Assembly: GCA_029168955.1 (NCBI GenBank)
Contig: JAPDOI010000416.1
Span: 92,001-156,000 of the forward strand
Origin: Aplectana chamaeleonis
Taxonomy: Eukaryota; Nematoda; Chromadorea; Rhabditida; Cosmocercidae
Length of the DNA: 64,000 nucleotides
Direction: 5' to 3'
The notes under the pieces were generated by a model. The model was not told where the DNA came from and did not search any database. It saw nothing but the letters and a program-made list of their open reading frames with translations. Shown piece after piece: positions 12,344-24,319 of this stretch. The position numbers and the translations under genes are program-made. Every line of letters begins with the position of its first letter. The stretch's first letter is position 1.

Positions 12344-13495
12344 TTAAAGTAACGTGCGCTAATAATAAACACATAACATTGCGAGTAACTTGCACTGTTG
12401 GTACATGTTACTTGACACCTACACGCGACGTGGCCGGCACATTGACAAGCGACGAGGCCAGCACACCGTCACGCGACGGAGACTTCTCGGCGACAACGAC
12501 TGGGCCGGCAGCAGTCTGTCAGGCGGGGCCTCCAGCCGGTATGCGGGACCAAGTACCTCAAAACTTGGGTAACTAAATGGCCGACGCTGCCCACATCTGA
12601 GTACTGCCTCCAGAGTGCATCGTATACCTCCCTAGGAAACGTCACGCCGCGTAGACAACGTAGACATTCTCACAAACACGCACGTTAAGTTACATGTGCT
12701 ATATAATAACACATTTAAGTCACGCGCCAGTGCTTTATGTCACGTGTGACTCAACTCGCACCATGGAAGATGTATCCAATGTTTAAGGTCAAATGTAAGT
12801 TAAAGTTGTAAAGACAGGTTGCCGACAACATGTGTAGAGCCATTAATTCGCATGTGACTCTATCAGAAATTCCTTACATGTAAAGTCCTGCACCCTTCCC
12901 TCGGCAAACTCACAGCGGGCCTAAAATCTCACATGCAACCGTTCATGAAACCCTTCAGCGAGCTTTTATTTAGGGAACTGATTATATCGTGTTATCAGTA
13001 CACGCCATCCCACCATAATAACAGCAAACCAAACAGCTTCATTTTTGAAAAAAAAAACGATCGAATTTCCGTTCATTCTCACAAACACGACAGACACACC
13101 CAAGGCAAATATATGTAGGTATTAGGATAGTTATTGAATAATTTTCCTGTAAATGCACTCAACTCTAGCTTTCTGAAAAGTGAAGACGGACCTCGAATTC
13201 GAATTCAGCGCCCCAGATATCGCTGAGAATTTGGCAAGGAAAAGGGTTCAAAAATCTAAACTCCGATATTTCCGATTTTTTCCGCATTTCTAAGCTTTTT
13301 TTCGGAAATCGGAAATCGGAAGGCCAAAAACCATCGGAAATCGGAATCCCGCTCATCCCTGGTCGTCACGCAGCAACAAATGTAACTAAACTCGAGTTCC
13401 GAATTGTAGAATAAAATGAATTTGCGCTTATGTTCTTAACAGCAGAGGGTGTAGAGGTGAAAAGAAAATGCACAAGCGGGCGATCAGAGTAGTTT

Positions 13496-15497
13496 TCAAA
13501 TAACGAACTCGGGTGTCTTCGACTTTATTGATCCCGTGAGGGTTTTGAGATGTTGCGAAAAATGAGTTTGAAAGAAATGAGAGTTTCTCCATTTGAAAAA
13601 ATCGTCACTCAGGCTATTCCAGATAGGTACGACTCTTACGAGAAAGGAGCCCTCGTACGCTTGTGTCACTGGTTTCTCTGGTCTTATTCTATAGTTATGT
13701 CCTCTGGTAATTCCCAAGGTTGGAGATAATTCGAAAAGTTCCGGAATAGTAAGGCAAATTTCATCAGTTGTGAGCTTGTATATTAGACTAAAATCAATGA
13801 TTTTGAGACGGAACTCCAACGTTTCTGCTCTAAGACTGAGCAGGCGTTGCTCATTAGAGAGCCTAGTAGTACCCTTGCAAGAAAGCAACGATAAGTAAAA
13901 CTTTTTTAAACTTTTTCAATTTCGTCTGTAAGGAATTTCTTGTATGGCGACCAAATAGGCGAACAGTACTCAAGCAAGGGTCTAACATATAGAATGAAGA
14001 ACTGGGACAGAATACGAGGGTTTCGTATTTTGAAGGCTCTGAAAATAAAATTAGACCTGGAATTGGCACATGAGACTTGTTTCCTTATGTAGCCTTCGAA
14101 GTCAAGTTTGCTGCTGTATTCGACACCCAAATCCCTGATCTCGTTTACGCACTTGAGAGGCGATCCAGCTATAGTTAATGGGAAATCTGGATGGTTTTTC
14201 CCGATTCTCATGACGGCCGTCTTTTGAACCGAAATGTCCATCGACCACGCTTTTGACCAGCACTCTACGGCAGTTATTGCAGTTTGAAGTTTTAGACAGT
14301 TGTTAATGGTGAATATTTTTGAGTCATCCGCGTAGATGCTGCAGGAACACCCTGTTGGGAGCGAGCGAAACAAATCATTTATGAAAAGAATGAACAGGAG
14401 AGGGCCAATACACGTGCCCTGAGGCACTCCACTCGGGGTGGGGTAAAGGGCAGATTTGACCCCATTTGAAAGGACTGAATTATATCTGTCACTAGGGAAG
14501 GACCCTAGGAATTCTAGTAGCCTTCCTTTAATACCATACGCTGCTAGTTTCCTCATCAGTAGAGGGATGGATATCGAATCAAACGCTTTGGCATAGTCGA
14601 CAAAGCAGACAGAAACATGATTTCCTCTGTCGATTTCCCTGTGCCAAAGAGGGATGGTCGTTAAAAGAGCCGACACCGTAGACCTCTGCTTGAGGAATCC
14701 GTGCTGGTTTTCGTTGAGCAAGCCATTTTGCGAAAGATATTTCGCTAGTGTTTTGCATATTATACGTTCCATGACCTTACTAGTTGAGCTGGTTAGACAT
14801 ATAGGTCTGTAATTATTCACATTGTACTTGCATCCTTTCTTAAAAACTGGCCTAACATAACCGATTTTCCAAATTTCGGGTACCTGACCCAAAAGTAAAC
14901 ATTTGTTGAATAATAATGTGAGAGGCGACGTTAGACCAAGAGCTGCTTTTTTGAGAAATATGTACGGTATGTTGTCAGGGGATGTAGAAACTGTATTAGG
15001 GAGTTTACGAAGAGTGCACTACACAGCCTCACTGGAAATGTCCACCCAATCCAACTGGTTCTCAGTCACAGACGATAGGCGCGCTCCGGTATCATGCGTC
15101 GTTTTGTATACTGATCTGAAAAACTTAGCGAAAATATTGGCTTTAGCGCTGGTATCCCTAACATAGAGACCATCATCGACCATGGTGGGAATACTATAAG
15201 CTAGCTTGAGCTTTTTTCGACAGTAGCCAAATAAAGTTTTTTGTTTTTGCTTAAAACGAGGCTTTCTTCCTTTTTCATCTGATATCGTGCTAGTAGACGT
15301 TTAAGTCTGCGCGAATGTACGGCGTGCACTGGATCGATATATGCACTTTTGGAGTGGAGACGAATTATTTTGGCTCTCAGCAATCGTATGCGTCTTGGGT
15401 AACGGTTAAGATTTTGTTTTTGGCGGAGTAAAGGAATGTGTATCTCTAGCAGCTGAGTGCAAATGTCCACGAATTGAGAGTAGAAATGATCTATACC
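13496..15497 (-). pseudogene. CR1-like LINE: linker, RT and C-terminal domain
   Basis: Linker frame 15201-15470 (SQFVDICTQLLEIHIPLLRQ), fingers in a broken frame around 14900-15180, then a 328-residue frame (13906-14892). That frame holds NNYRPICLTSSTSKVMERI, motif A CFVDYAKAFDSI, motif B PSGVPQGTCIGPLLF and motif C IYADDSKIF. The C-terminal frame 13496-13888 has RVVPIWNSLSDDFF, the conserved CR1-type ending. A frameshift lies at about 13890. All RT catalytic Asp residues are present. Confidence 0.92.
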
Positions 15498-15924
15498 TAC
15501 TCAGAGGATCGCGGGGTCGTAATGGAGCACAATAGGCTTTCACCTCGACGAGGATAGCGGGGGCAGCACGAGGGGAAGAGCTGCTGCTCGAGCAGCACGT
15601 GCTGCCTTTGTGCTGCTCTTAGCAGCCCCTGCTGCCCTCGTGCTCCTTTCGTCGCCTCAGCTGCTGCTCTCTCCGTTTTGGCCAGCGCAGTGTGGTAACT
15701 TTGCTCAAAGTGGTTCATTTGGGCAGCTACAAGGACATTGATAATCAGCTTGAGAGTTATTTCTTCTGAGCATAAACATTTAGACTTCCGGATATCTGTA
15801 TACAAGGTACACCCTACGCCGCTTCGCGGCGTACTTGTGGGCGTGCTTTAAGATCTATGGATTATTTGAATTACAGAGCAGTGCCTCGCTGCGCTAAACA
15901 GCCTTGAAGGCACAGTGCATCATC

Positions 15925-16310
15925 AGGAGTAAAATTTTATATTATAGCCCGCCCAGCGTGAGTAGCAACCATGCCAAGCGCGACATCTCAATTCGCTGTA
16001 ATAAATGAGAAACTTCAAGGAAAAAGTCGGCTCCGCCCCAAAAGCCCAACCTGCCTCGCCCCGGAAAGAGAACCAAGAGCTCTGCTATTGTACATTTTGC
16101 CTTTGAGCATAGACACACAAACTAAATTTTCCGTTTGCAAAAATTTGGGTTATCTTTTCGAGGTCGAAACGCTTGATTATGCTTTTATGGTGTTGTGAGC
16201 GGGGTCGACTTTTTCCGTGTAGTTTCTCACTTTTTTGATAGAATTGAGTTCTCGAGCTTGACAGGGTTGCTATACACGGTGGGCGGACTATAATACCGAA
16301 TTTTACCCCT
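15925..16310. mobile_element. 386-bp MITE
   Basis: Inverted ends AGGAGTAAAATTTTATATTA and its diverged complement ending TTTTACCCCT; inverted homology runs about 110 bp on each side, including GCCCGCCCAGCGTG. Target duplication not resolved. Confidence 0.75.
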
Positions 16311-18211
16311 TAGGTAGAGTCCCGCACAATTTTTCGCAGAAAAAGCATTTTTAGCGTTTTTTGCGCTCACAAAGCGCTGCATCGCTATAACTTGCTTCAA
16401 AGTGGTCCGATTTCAATTTTGGAGTAATTTCTATATTGCTTTCATTGAGTCCTCTGATCACAGTGGTATCTCTTTTTTATACGAAAGTATTAGAAAACAT
16501 TAGATTGAACGCAAGAAGTGCATCGAAAAATGCATATGCGCGACATTGAGGTCTCAAGTTTCGCTATCTCCACTTGGTTCAAATATTGGAGCGAGAAGAA
16601 AACCCCAAATGCGGATTTTGGCCTTAAAAAAAGGAAGCTGCCTTCAAAGGCACAGAACACCCAGAAGATGATTTTTTTTAGTTTTTATGCTGGTCTTAAG
16701 GAGGGTCACACTCTGATCACAGTGGTATCTCTTTTTTTTTCGTCCAAGACCCCCTATGAACAGAGTTATGGCTTATTAAAGATGCCTATATTTAAAGGGT
16801 GAAAAATTGGCGGATGAGTTGTTTCTTCTCTTCATTCGCAATCGTTGCCTGAGAGCGAGCCAGGATAAGGAGACAGTCTGACTATGGTCTGAAGAACGAC
16901 GAATTGTTGAGAATTCAGTCATTCATCTAGCCGCTACAGAGTTTGGAAATCTGGTGAGGTGTGGCCTGGGTGCAGGTGAGCGAAGCAGGTCGGGCCTAAG
17001 GTGGTCGCCTATATCTCGCTTATTCGGAGGAATTGAGATCTCGCACTTGGCACGTCTTATAAAAGAGGGGTCTACTAGACAATCAAATAAAATCACAAAA
17101 TTCGTATGTGAGGGTGTAGTGTGACTTCAAGGTACACAACGGCTTGTTTGGTGGGGGTGTGGGGGTTAGGTGTTCTCACCGCGTTTTCTGAGACGACGCA
17201 TTACAGAATTATCCATGTGGAATTCTTATAGAGTGCACTGTCGCATATGAGAAAGCTTGCCAGAAGCCTGTATGAAGGGAAAGCAAACCACAGATGAAGT
17301 CGAGTATCTCTGCAGCCATCTTCCAGAAAAGACACAGAACGGATATCAAATTGGGGAATAGTTATGTAAGCAAAGAAAGTGTGAGGACTGCTTCATAAGT
17401 ATCGTACGCGTATGTAGATTTTGTGGGATGCGTGCCTACTCCTACTCGCTAAACTTTAACCACCAATACTCTGCTCGAAATCTATTCTAAGATCCACCAA
17501 AAACGTCCTTTTTCATGAGACAGTATGCCATCGCAAGGAATTAGGCGCAACTGCCTTTTTAATCGGTAAGCATATCATTAAATGATTGGATGTGCACCGC
17601 TATATTTCTCCATATCTCAGTATTCCGCTGTTTTTGATAATAGAAATCCTGAGCTCTATACAAGTACCCCAAAGATTAGGTTGTTCACAGTAGAATAAAA
17701 ATAGAGAGCATATAAATCATTAAATCTGAAGTAAACTAGGAAATCTGTATATTACCAAACATGTTTTAGTGATTTTTATCATTTCCATTGAAATCCAGGA
17801 AGAATGCATTCAAGTGAGCTTTCAGATCGGATAAGCAGGGTGGGCGCGCACAACATGCGCCCGGCGGGAGGCGGACACGCGGAGTTTTTGGCGTGGTCTG
17901 AGTCTGAGGACTTGCCCGTACACTTTTGAGTTCCAAGCGTGAGCGATTTATCTGTTTACCTTCGCGGCCACCTCAAAGGTGGTAATTTTATGCAAAATTC
18001 ACATTTTCGTTGCATCAAGTCTTTCAAAAAAATCTGGTACTTAATTGATCATCAAACCGAACACCGTCTAGAAAAAAGAATTTTCGTTAGGTTTGAGATG
18101 GTACATTCGAGTAAAGTAGTTCCTTGCGAGCAATGTGAATGGTCCAGCTCGGTCAAAGGCTGATGAATTATACTGAAAAAGATGATGAGTCGTCATTCTC
18201 ATAGGATGATA
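16311..18211. other. Interior of the 4.4-kb element, no gene seen
   Basis: Low-complexity, non-coding sequence. A TCTGATCACAGTGGTATCTC word followed by a T tract occurs twice, near 16453 and 16713. No frame with recognisable protein was found on either strand. Confidence 0.5.
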
Positions 18212-18692
18212 CAATACCGCTCATAGGATTTGGTCAGAAGGCGAGCGAGGTCGGGTTTTGGCGTCTTTTTCGTCTTTTTTGTATAACTCGCTTGAAACTC
18301 AACTTTGTGCAAAACAGGAGTGAAATTCATGATCCTGGCGTTAAGGGCCATCCAGTGGTAAAGCCATCGTGGGAGTTTCGTTGAGAACCATGAAAGTTTC
18401 GCAATCGACCAGCCCTCCATATACGGTAGACACGGGGAAACATAGACAGAGACGGTAGCTTCTCATCCGCCACGGTACCGTAATCACAAACTTGGCTGAT
18501 TGCGAAACTTCTATAGTTCTTGACGTAATCACCACAAAGGCTAAACCGTTGGGTAGCCCCTCAACGCCAGGATCATGAACATCACCTAGTTTCGCTCAAA
18601 GTTGAGTTTGAAGCGAGTTGTACAAAAAAGACGAAAAAGACGCGAAAACCCGACCTCCCTCGCTTTCTGACCAAATCCTACGAGCGGTATTG
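18212..18692. mobile_element. 481-bp TA-duplicating MITE, CAATACC family
   Basis: Ends CAATACCGCTCATAGGATTT and its inverted, slightly changed partner, with TA on both sides (18210-18211, 18693-18694). Inverted homology covers about 130 bp per side, with the GACGAAAAAGACG words also found in the 50880-54879 element. Confidence 0.85.
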
Positions 18693-19720
18693 TAGTTGTG
18701 TGGAACTGACGGAAAATTTGAAAAACGTTCAACCCTTTTGAAATAATTTATCCAGTAAGTGTTCTACAAGATTCGACAACAACTTGAGTTTTTCGAATCT
18801 TGAAGGTATGTGTCGAAAACTTTGGAAAATCACGTTCTTACTTTAAAATTCGTTTTCATGACTTTGAACTTACTCGCATTTTCCAGTGAAACATATTTTT
18901 TGATTTTGGACAAGGACCACGAGGACTTGTATTTTCAAATGCTGAGCGGCAATGGTTTGCCGAAAATGGAACGAAAACGGCCAATACGTTTCTCCACACG
19001 AAAACACTATGCTCACAATATTCAAAGCAGACAGTTCTCAAAATTTACTTTGCATTTAATTCAACAATTTTAAACCATCCTGAGAAAGTTCACGACAATA
19101 ATTTCGAAAGAAGAAAACATTTTTATTGAATCATTGCTTGTTCGGAAGGAAAAAATCACCATTTATAGAGAGATCGCCAAATGATGGATACTCTGATATT
19201 TGCAATTTCGTTCGCCCCAGACATTCCTCTAACCAGTGCGAATTTTAGTAAATTAAGAATATTTTGGGGAAACTTCCATCTTTGGAATATGTGGGTATAA
19301 CGTTTTTCCCAAAGAAAGCCATGATTCGTCTTTAAAATCGAGAAAAACAGAATATTGCGACTAATTCCTATCTTTACAGTCACAAAACCGAGTGAAAATA
19401 GATTCTTGTTTAGGGATAGAGAATATCTCTGTTGAGGAATGTTTTTGGGACACGCACATTCACTACCGACCGAGGCCTGTGTTGAACGGCCCTCGCGAAC
19501 TCCTGCCAGATACGAGGCAGTCTTACATGGGCATGAGACAGTCGGCAATGCGAGCATCATTTCCTCGATCGGTGGCGAAGATCAAAGGATATAATCAAGG
19601 ATGAAACTCCGTGAGGGATATCAATAGCCTCCTGGGTCTTTATCTTTGATGGGTCGCTGCAGCGCTGCTGCTGAAAGCGACATATCACCTGCGGAATAAA
19701 AATTACAAGAAAAAAGAAAA
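18693..19720. other. Interior of the 4.4-kb element, no gene seen
   Basis: AT-rich sequence with only short frames. The right edge merges into CAGCAGTTGGGGC repeats (about 19736-19870), the subterminal region of the surrounding element. Confidence 0.45.
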
Positions 19721-19948
19721 GATCATAAATGAGGAGCAGCAGTTGGGGCGACGACTGGAGCAGTTGGGGCAACTGTAGCAGCAGGTGGGGCAACTATACG
19801 AGCAACAGTTGGGGCAGGCAGCGGAGCAAGAGGACACAACGTGCTGCCCTGGGCAGCAGTTGGGGGAACGAAAGGGGCTTACACCTCGACGAGTAAATGC
19901 GTTAGTAATCTCCTCGTGCTGCCTTACTAAGCCGCGAGTATCTGAGTA

Positions 19949-20655
19949 CGCAAGCGTTGCTGATTGCGAGCCAGTCGATCTGAGTCAGCGCGGAATTTGT
20001 CGAATCAAAATCACCTTTCGAAAAATTTCTGGAAAAAGAGGGCTCAATGGAGGGAACTAAGCCAGGGTCAGATATTTCAAATGAAACTGTGTTGTGGTCG
20101 GAAGTACCGAATGGAGTGGAAACGTTGTGTTTTGCTACTATGTTCTCATCAGAAGCTAGCAGAATGTCCAAAATATTGAGTCCATGAAGGGGCTTTTTAA
20201 CGATTTGCTTCAAATTGAGAGAGCGAACGAAGTTGAGAAATAGAGTGGACGACGGAGAAGATGCATTTCTTCTGTGGGACATGCTATTCCAATCTATTAA
20301 AGGGAAATTGAAGTCACCGAGTACGATGACTTCATGACCCCAATCTTCGATGAAACCATGAAGAAAATCTATAAATTCAGCAAAAACATCTGTTGAACAT
20401 GACGGGCTACGGTAAACAAGGATAAAGCAAATTTTACGCGAGTTTGTCTCCACCTCCCGTGGAAATCCTTACGGGTTATAAAATGATGGCGAACGCTCCG
20501 ATAGATAAGGGCCAAAACCCCACCTCCATTTCGATCGCCTTCACGGTCACAGCGATAGACTTCATAGGTCGAATGAAAGCTAAGAACGGCATCGTGAATG
20601 CTATGAGGCTTACACCAGCTTTCTGTAACAAAAATCACATACTGGTGACCTTGCA
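19949..20655 (-). pseudogene. CR1-like LINE: endonuclease domain
   Basis: Two overlapping frames (20369-20656 and 19949-20453) carry VIFVTESWCKP, NGGGVLALIYR, FILVYRSPSCSTDVF, VIVLGDFNFPLIDWNS, LNILDILLASD and GTSDHNTVSFEI, which is the EEP order for CR1-type LINEs. The frame shifts once near 20400. It is cut at 19949 after ISNACV by the TA-flanked insertion. Joining across that insertion with one TA copy restores an in-frame link to GIDHFYSQF at 15497, so this and the RT piece are one element. Confidence 0.9.
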
Positions 20656-21361
20656 AAAAGAGGTCTTCACGCGGCCCTCAGGGATCGCAGCTTTCATAGC
20701 CTTCAGGATAGCATCAGATAGGTGGCGTTCCTTCTGGTGTACATCTCCGTTCCACGGATAATCGGCCGCTTGGCGGAGTGCAACCTCCCTGAACAGGCTC
20801 CAGTCTGCAAGGCCTAAATTAAGATAAGAATGATGACGAACACCTGTATAGGGCGCAAGAGAGTTGAAGAGATCAATATCGACAAAGACAGGGATGTGAT
20901 CACTAGAAAGAGTTGTGGATGTTGACCAAGCGCAAGCATTAGAGAGACTGGAAGAGACGAGGGAGATGTCTGGGCTAGAAGATCGGTCGTTGGCAGGGAT
21001 ACAAATGGGCTGGCAATTGTTTAGAATGACCAGGTCGCACTTCTCCGCTCATTCTTCTACGTCATTTCCTCTAGCATCAGAATCAAGCGACGAGCAGAAC
21101 GTGTGGGCATTGAAGTCACCCGCGAAGATAATTGATGGAGAGAGAGAGCAGTCGTAAAGCTGCTTGAGGAGTGAGATAGGGTTGTAGTTTGGTGGACAGG
21201 ATGTAGGAGCAGGAATGTTTATATTGAAAAGAGAAATTGGAGTTTTCAGAGGAATATGGATGGAGGCGCACTCGAGAGTGCTATCCTTTGGAGTATTTGG
21301 GATTAAGTGAGAGGAAAGGGAGGATAGAACAAATGAGAGACTCCACCTCCTTGAGATGATC
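20656..21361 (-). pseudogene. LINE copy 2: central endonuclease and start of linker
   Basis: Minus-strand translation gives SIIFAGDFNAHTFCSS, SSPDISLVSSSLSNACAWS, LSSDHIPVFVDIDL and then GVRHHSYLNLGLADWSLFRE and AAIPEGRVKT. These match, in order, the EEP domain and linker of the copies at 1183-2250 and 30590-31600. A stop lies near 21050 (within RGNDVEE-AEKCD). It ends at 20656 against the 5' end of the CR1-like LINE and at 21361 against a TA-flanked insertion. Confidence 0.88.
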
Positions 21362-22254
21362 TACTCAGACGTTCGCTGTTGTCTACAGGACGTCGATCCG
21401 CCCAGAACGAGTCACTGCTGGCGAACAGGCAGCTCTACGCGCGGTCGTCCCAGTGTGCTGTTGAGCAGGGGGCGACGGGCTGTTAAACAGCCCATCGACC
21501 GGCAATCCCGCCGAGTGCCTTAAATCGACGCAGACCAAGTTGTTGTCCACAGGACGTCAATTCGGGATGTCTACGGCTGCGCAGGTCGATGGGCTGTTCT
21601 ACAGAACATTCGCGGGAGGGGCGGCGGCAGCGTCCATCAATCGATGTATCACGAAGATCGTGCCGTCCAAGTTCTCATTTTCGGTTATGTGAGATTTGCA
21701 ATTCGTTTTATTTTTTGATGATGCTCTAGACTTCTATGGTAATTCTTCTCTTTTTTTAATTATAAGAGATCTGTGATTCGTTTTTTAATAACGTCTTCCC
21801 GTGGAAGGGGTGTTGGTGTCATGCCGAGAGATGCACCTCGCGGCGTTCCCCGTGATGGACCCGGAGGTTTCCGTGGTTTACGGAGCTTTCAGCAACTGCC
21901 TTCGTAGGCAGATTTTGGTTTTTTTCCTTTCCTTGATGTGTGTCATTTGCGTCATTTTTAGTTGTTTGTCAGGAATCTCTGATCACTCGGGGGTGTTCAT
22001 TTACCCTGATTCCCATCCATGTTGTCAATACTCGAGAAAAGGTAAATGTAGCAAGATGAAAAAATTGTAGATTTAAAAAAAATAAGCGTAGTTAGCCGAT
22101 ATCACCTTTTCTGGTTAACCAGGGAAGCCGTTTAAGCGTAGTCCGGGATCAGCGAAATGGAGTACCTTGCGAGCTTAAAAATTTGCCGCATTCAGTGCGT
22201 GTCGAATATGTATCCAACTCGAGTGACCACTCCCATTGAAAAAGTGTATTGCAG

Positions 22255-22690
22255 GGACACGTGCTCCAAAAAAGCAGCGCGTGCTGCAAAATTTTACCGT
22301 AGGAGCACGTGTTGCAAAATTTAATCGCAGGAGCACGTGCTGCAGGCTAGTCCAGCGTTATCGTAGCTGCACTCCGGCACGCGACGCGCCCGGCACACCG
22401 ACATGCAACTCGGCCAGCTCGTCGAGCACTATCTGGGGCCGCGATTGGTTGGACGAGGCCTCCAGCGGCTGGGCAAGCAAAGCACCGCAAACTAGTGTTA
22501 TTGAACCATCGAGGCTGCCGGCATCTGTGTCCCGCCTCAAGAGTTTTTCGCATTCTTTCCATTTTTGGGAAATCTTTTTTTCATCGAGTTGACTGTGTAT
22601 CATGCACGCATTGAAAGTTTTATTTGTCGGGGCAAGTGCTGTAATCTGAAACACTATAAGAGCACGTGCTTCCTAGCAGCACGTTCTCTG
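22255..22690. repeat. Cluster of CACGTG-centred palindromes
   Basis: GAGCACGTGCTGC-like palindromes at 22258-22263, 22306-22311, 22334-22339 and 22663-22668 (CACGTG core), plus imperfect versions (GCGCGTGCTGC, AGCAGCACGTTC). The same word, GCAGCACGTGCTGC, is found at 15592-15605 in the sister TA element. Confidence 0.6.
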
Positions 22691-22759
22691 ACTGTGCTCC
22701 TAACCGCCTTGTCTTCGGGTTGAATGCATATTCGGCGCGCATTGAATACGGCGATAATC

Positions 22760-24015
22760 TGGGAGGATGTTCTTGCTACTAGTAGCGGAAAATGTGAGTG
22801 ACTCCGGTATAATCGTAGCCTGCCTAGACTCACTCTAAAAGAAGTTATGAGCGTTTTTATAGCTTCGCGGCAAGGTAGGGGTACCCACCATGGGGTTTTT
22901 GAGGTGTTTTTCTTTTAATTTTTTCTCCAAATACTGCGATAAGCATGTACTGCTGAACACGAATCTGGGGTTCGCTTATCGGAATTTATAGGTTTGCTGT
23001 AGGTTACGGTAGGTAACATGTTATTCAGGAGGCAGAACTTAATAGTTTGAAAACACACAAATGGACATCGAATTCGTATTCAGCACCCCAAAAAACCCCC
23101 ACATAGAAAGTTCCAGACAAATCTGTGACATTGATCGAACTACCGGATACTAGAGCTGCACAATTTCGAAAAAAATTTCGGACAAATGCAATTTGAAAAA
23201 ATTCGTTCGACAAAATTTCGAACGAGCGAAAAATTGAAAAAATTGTTCGACGAAATTTTGAACGGAATTTGAAAAAACTACGTTCGAAGAATTTTCGAAC
23301 GAACGAAAAAAAATATCGAAATTCTTTTCAAAAATTTCGTTCGTGCACAACTATACCGTATACCCAACGTAATCTATCTTAAGCTGTCAAAAATCCATAA
23401 ACTGACATCAGATTCGTGTTGAGCACTCTAAATAAACCCCAAAAGAACGATTTGAGCCACATCTTTTGTCAAATTCCAGAAATCGTCGAAAGTCGATTTT
23501 GCCGTCAAATTTTTCTGCCGGTGGGAAGCTTTGAACAAATTTAGTCGAACTTAGGAAAAACCACAGGTAAACCTCAGATTCGTGATCAGCACCACAAATC
23601 ACCCCCAGGTTGAATTTTAAGTCAAATCTGGAAAAAACAATTTCAACGCTTTCTGTACCCCGTAATTCATATAATTGAACGCTGAACCGAAAATCCATAC
23701 AAGTCAAGAACGCCATCAGTCTGCCTATAGCTCGGAGAATGCACTTTCACCCAAACTTTGCCTTGGGGGGCTGTTTCGGGCCCTGAGCACGATTATGAGG
23801 TCTGTTTCCGGATTCTCATAAAATTAATGCGCTTTTTCGAGGGTACAATAGGTACAAAAATCAGAGAAAAAACTGCATTAACGTTTTCCAGGGTGACTCT
23901 AGGCAGCTGCAAAGGGCATATTTGGACTCTACGTCCGAAACTGGCTCTAGAAAAGTACATTTCATTTGGAATGGTTTGTATAACTTATAGTAGTTCATTT
24001 GGAAGCAGTAGAGTG
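22760..24015. mobile_element. Partial relative of the MULE-like element at 45347-46859
   Basis: From about 22820 (CCTAGACTCACTCT) to 24015 the sequence matches the inner arms and core of the 45347-46859 element: GCGGCAAGGTA, CAGATTCGTGTTGAGCAC, and AAAGGGCATATTTGGACTC. The outermost parts of the terminal repeats are missing or too diverged. Interrupted by a hAT MITE at 23150-23354. Confidence 0.65.
23150..23354. mobile_element. 205-bp hAT-like MITE
   Basis: Begins CTAGAGCTGCACAA and ends GTGCACAACTAT, with 8-bp flanks ACCGGATA (23142-23149) and ACCGTATA (23355-23362). The related copy at 38940-38965 reads through this point without a gap (TATACGGT), which confirms the insertion. The interior is made of TTCGAACGA/AAATTTCG repeats. 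Confidence 0.82.
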
Positions 24016-24066
24016 TTGTCCGCATAAGGACATCATTACTAAAATAATGTAACGTCGGTATAGATA

Positions 24067-24181
24067 CTAATGAGACCTTGCGTTTACTCTCGAAGGCAGG
24101 CGCAAACTCGGTGTCATATGCTATTACGTAGGTGCACCGAGTTTGCGCCAACCTCCAAAGAGGAGCGAAAAGTCTCATTAG
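24067..24181. mobile_element. 115-bp near-palindromic MITE
   Basis: CTAATGAGAC at the left and GTCTCATTAG at the right, with an inner stem of GGCGCAAACTCGGTG and its complement. Nearly the whole length can fold back. Confidence 0.65.
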
Positions 24182-24319
24182 GATCCACGCCAATGTTAGT
24201 TTTTCTCTAGAAAATTTGATTGAGAGGGTCCAATTTCTCTGTTGCGCTTAGATTAGAACTGAAATAAGGAAAATCGGGCCTCATCATCAAGTTTCGAAAG
24301 AAGGCATAGCGCCGTCTAA

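Larger units (their letters stand above)
11128..13361. mobile_element. hAT-type non-autonomous element, 2.2 kb
   Basis: Terminal inverted repeats CAGGGATGAGCGG and CCGCTCATCCCTG, with 8-bp target copies GTCGGCAC (11120-11127) and GTCGTCAC (13362-13369; 7 of 8 match). The 8-bp duplication and CAGGG end are hAT hallmarks. Both subterminal regions are built of CGGAAAT repeats (11155-11250 and 13260-13350), likely transposase-binding clusters. The interior holds a minisatellite (11391-11738) and a TTAA-type MITE (11860-12343). No transposase frame is seen. Confidence 0.88.
15500..19946. mobile_element. 4.4-kb TA-duplicating element, CTCAGA family
   Basis: Left end CTCAGAGGATCGCGGGG at 15500, right end CCGCGAGTATCTGAG finishing at 19946, flanked by TA at 15498-15499 and 19947-19948. 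Deleting it with one TA restores the CR1-like LINE frame (ISNACV then GIDHFY), so the boundaries are supported at codon level. Both subterminal regions are rich in GCAGCA/CAGCAG and GCAGCACG words. It contains a MITE (15925-16310) and a CAATACC-type MITE (18212-18692). No transposase is recognisable. The TA target is like Tc1/mariner, but the family is unassigned. Confidence 0.85.
10013..20655 (-). mobile_element. CR1-like LINE inserted in LINE copy 2
   Basis: Minus strand. The 5' end (truncated) is at about 20655 within the endonuclease start. The endonuclease runs to 19949, and the frame resumes at 15497 after a 4.4-kb insertion. RT and C-terminus end at 13496. The 3' untranslated part continues to an A-rich tail (AATAAATAAAAATAAAAAA on the minus strand) at about 10013-10032, immediately next to the linker of LINE copy 2. 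A hAT element (11128-13361) sits in the 3' part. Without insertions the copy is about 3.9 kb. That the 10013-11127 segment is its 3' UTR is inferred from the tail and position. Confidence 0.72.

Noticed and set aside
10851..13442. A solo LTR with defined limits
   Set aside because: No TG...CA ends or target duplication could be set; kept only as a low-confidence promoter arrangement.
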